Positions 51,207-52,313 of a stretch of 52,313 nt of DNA are shown in pieces; within the stretch, counting starts at the first letter, position 1; every line of letters starts with the position of its first letter. A model generated the notes under the pieces. That model saw only the letters and a list, made by a program, of their open reading frames with translations, was not told the DNA's origin and did not search any database. Source of the stretch: an uncultured Eubacteriales bacterium (GTDB taxonomy: Bacteria > Bacillota > Clostridia > Christensenellales > Aristaeellaceae); contig CALVNS010000018.1 in NCBI GenBank assembly GCA_944349855.1, positions 1 to 52,313 of the forward strand, given 5' to 3'. The translations under genes were made by a program, and so were the position numbers.

Positions 51207-52073
51207 GTGCCCACACTCTACGTCGTCGCCACGCCCATCGGGAACCTGTCGGACATGACGCCGCGCGCGGTGGAGACGCTGCGCCGCTGCGCGTTCGTGG
51301 CCGCGGAGGATACGCGCGTGACGCAGAAGCTGCTGACGCACTTTCGGATTGAGACGCGGCTCGTGTCCAACCATCAGCACAACGAGCAGCGGCGCGCGGG
51401 CGAGCTGGTGGCCCGCATGCTGGAGGAGGGCTGCGACGCGGCGCTTGTGACGGACGCGGGCACGCCGTGCATCTCCGATCCGGGCTATGCGCTCGTGCGC
51501 GAGGCGGCGCAGGCGGGCGTCGAGGTGCTGGCGGTGCCGGGACCGACGGCCATGGCCTGCGCGCTGTCGGTCAGCGGATTCGACGCGCGCGAATTCGCCT
51601 TTTACGGCTTTTTGCCGCGACAGGCGGGCGAGCTGCGCGAAAAGCTCGCCGCCATCGCGCATAGCGGCGTGCCCATAGCCGTCGTGCACGAGTCGCCCCA
51701 TCGCGTGGCCGACCTGCTGCGCGCCGTGTGCAGCGAGCTGCCGGGCTGCGCAGTGTGCGCCTGCTGCGATCTGACGAAGCTGCACGAGAAGACGCTGCGC
51801 GGACCCGCGCCCGACGTGTTGGCGGCGATCGAACAGAATCCCAAGGCGGAGAAGGGCGAGTACTGCCTGGTGCTGGACCTGCATGCGGTCTCGCTGCCCG
51901 AGCCGCCGCCCGCCGTGCAGGCGAGCCTGGAGGCGCGATTGTTTGAGCGCCTGTTACAGGGCGAAGACCTCAGGGGAGCGGGCGCGGCGCTGCAGGCGCA
52001 GGGCGAGCGGCGCAACGACGTATACCGCGCCGCGATGCGCGTGAAGGACTTCCTGCAGGCATACGGCGAATGA
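51207..52073 (+). CDS. rsmI: 16S rRNA (cytidine1402-2'-O)-methyltransferase
   Basis: The 288-residue enzyme methylates the 2'-O of C1402 in the 16S rRNA P site, using SAM. It has the tetrapyrrole-methylase fold: VATPIGNLSDMTPRAV start, AEDTR, SNHQHNEQ, VTDAGTPCISDPG and VPGPTAMACALSVSGF, in the standard order. A longer-than-minimal C-terminal segment contains the usual RNDVYRAAM motif. GTG start with AAAGGAG upstream. It ends at a palindromic terminator. Confidence 0.97.
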   Translation: MPTLYVVATPIGNLSDMTPRAVETLRRCAFVAAEDTRVTQKLLTHFRIETRLVSNHQHNEQRRAGELVARMLEEGCDAALVTDAGTPCISDPGYALVREAAQAGVEVLAVPGPTAMACALSVSGFDAREFAFYGFLPRQAGELREKLAAIAHSGVPIAVVHESPHRVADLLRAVCSELPGCAVCACCDLTKLHEKTLRGPAPDVLAAIEQNPKAEKGEYCLVLDLHAVSLPEPPPAVQASLEARLFERLLQGEDLRGAGAALQAQGERRNDVYRAAMRVKDFLQAYGE

Positions 52074-52080
52074 ACAAAAG

Positions 52081-52111
52081 AGCGCCGGTTCGGATCATTC
52101 CGAACCGGCGC
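52081..52111. terminator. Palindromic terminator between rsmI and the right-edge gene
   Basis: Perfect 14-bp stem AGCGCCGGTTCGGA / TCCGAACCGGCGCT with a 3-base loop. The better T-rich flank is on the minus strand (TCTTTTGTT), serving the leftward gene, but the convergent layout suggests both directions. Confidence 0.75.
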
Positions 52112-52122
52112 TATCGTTTGGG

Positions 52123-52313
52123 TTATTCGGCGGGCGCTTCGGCCGTGTCGGCCTTCTTGCGGGTGGCGCGCTTCTTGGGCGCTTCCTCGGCGGCAGGCGC
52201 GGCGGGCGCTTCGACCGTGTCGGCCTTCTTGCGGGTGGCGCGCTTCTTGGGCGCTTCCTCGGCGGCAGGCGCTTCGGCCGTGTCGGCCTTCTTGCGGGTC
52301 GTACGCTTCTTGG
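52123..52313 (-). CDS. Lys/Ala-rich repetitive C-terminal tail (gene truncated by window edge)
   Basis: On the minus strand the frame is open from the right edge to a TAA at 52125-52123. The 63 visible residues are three near-copies of a unit reading KKRATRKKADTxEAPAAEEAP, 21-24 residues long. Such histone H1-like tails with alternating basic and Ala/Pro/Glu stretches are disordered and bind nucleic acid; they occur at the ends of HU, ribosomal, translation or helicase proteins. The globular part lies outside the window, so no function can be named. The sequence carries a matching DNA repeat. Confidence 0.75.
   Translation of the reverse strand, partial: KKRTTRKKADTAEAPAAEEAPKKRATRKKADTVEAPAAPAAEEAPKKRATRKKADTAEAPAE
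52130..52313. repeat. Tandem coding repeat of 63-72 bp
   Basis: The motif GTGTCGGCCTTCTTGCGGGT recurs at 52145, 52217 and 52280, i.e. in steps of 72 and 63 bases (24 and 21 codons). The flanking bases are nearly identical. Repeat number is likely to vary between strains by slippage. Confidence 0.85.

Noticed and set aside
52130-52313. Tandem repeat considered as a CRISPR-like array or minisatellite
   Set aside because: Units adjoin without unique spacers and keep one reading frame encoding a Lys/Ala-rich tail.

Overview
The window is about 52 kb of a GC-rich (roughly 65%), low-repeat bacterial chromosome. The signs point to a strictly anaerobic, gut-type member of the Clostridia (Bacillota). 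Evidence: strong AGGAGG ribosome binding sites, a T-box leader on leuS, a preQ1-type leader on a QueT transporter, a NiaR repressor, DUF1540 and DUF1858 cysteine proteins, a YugP-type metallopeptidase, bifunctional AdhE with Rex-like operators, and formate-tetrahydrofolate ligase. No 16S gene is present, so genus is not assignable here. No transposase, phage gene, CRISPR array or integrase was seen.

Layout. 1-5.7 kb: end of a CapA-like protein, a DUF1858 protein, a cluster of five DnaA-box-like sites in a non-coding gap, argS, a DUF815 ATPase, a convergent DUF1540 gene and riboswitch-queT. 5.75-10.6 kb: a MacAB-like efflux operon (ATPase, FtsX-type permease, HlyD-type adaptor) ending in a TetR regulator. 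10.6-15.9 kb: a methyltransferase, an acetyltransferase, and an adhE-kinase-ferredoxin operon reading leftwards under a promoter that overlaps a Rex-like palindrome. 15.9-22.4 kb: a carbohydrate operon reading leftwards (GntR regulator, two LplB/LplC-type permeases, solute-binding protein, amidohydrolase, GH30-like glycosidase) with a consensus promoter and a likely self-operator. 22.6-31.1 kb: an NYN/LOTUS protein, an esterase-like hydrolase plus DUF2264 protein, two less GC-rich small genes, an fhs-Lrp-aminotransferase operon, and niaR.

31.3-34.0 kb: a thiol/iron-sulfur redox cluster. A ferredoxin, a 4Fe-4S membrane protein and a rhodanese lipoprotein read leftwards; the last two are broken by three frame breaks. 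A thioredoxin-thioredoxin reductase fusion reads rightwards. 34.0-41.5 kb: an unexplained 0.5 kb gap, tRNA-Thr(GGT), T-box-leuS, a membrane protein with PH-like segments, a GH13 amylase-family enzyme and a YugP-like peptidase. 41.6-45.4 kb: copper efflux, csoR and a CopA whose C-terminus carries a CopZ-like domain with its own internal start, back to back with a methyltransferase gene. 45.4-48.2 kb: kduI-kduD (uronate catabolism) divergent from an AraC regulator, with 21-bp-phased direct repeats between them. 48.2-52.3 kb: a DUF6056-like membrane protein, an O-antigen-ligase-like protein, rsmI, and the repetitive Lys/Ala-rich tail of an unidentified protein running off the right edge.

Together the genes describe a fermenter that takes up and degrades complex carbohydrates and uronates, makes ethanol under NADH control, and defends against copper, thiol stress and toxic compounds. 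All functions are inferred from sequence patterns read by eye; no database search was possible.
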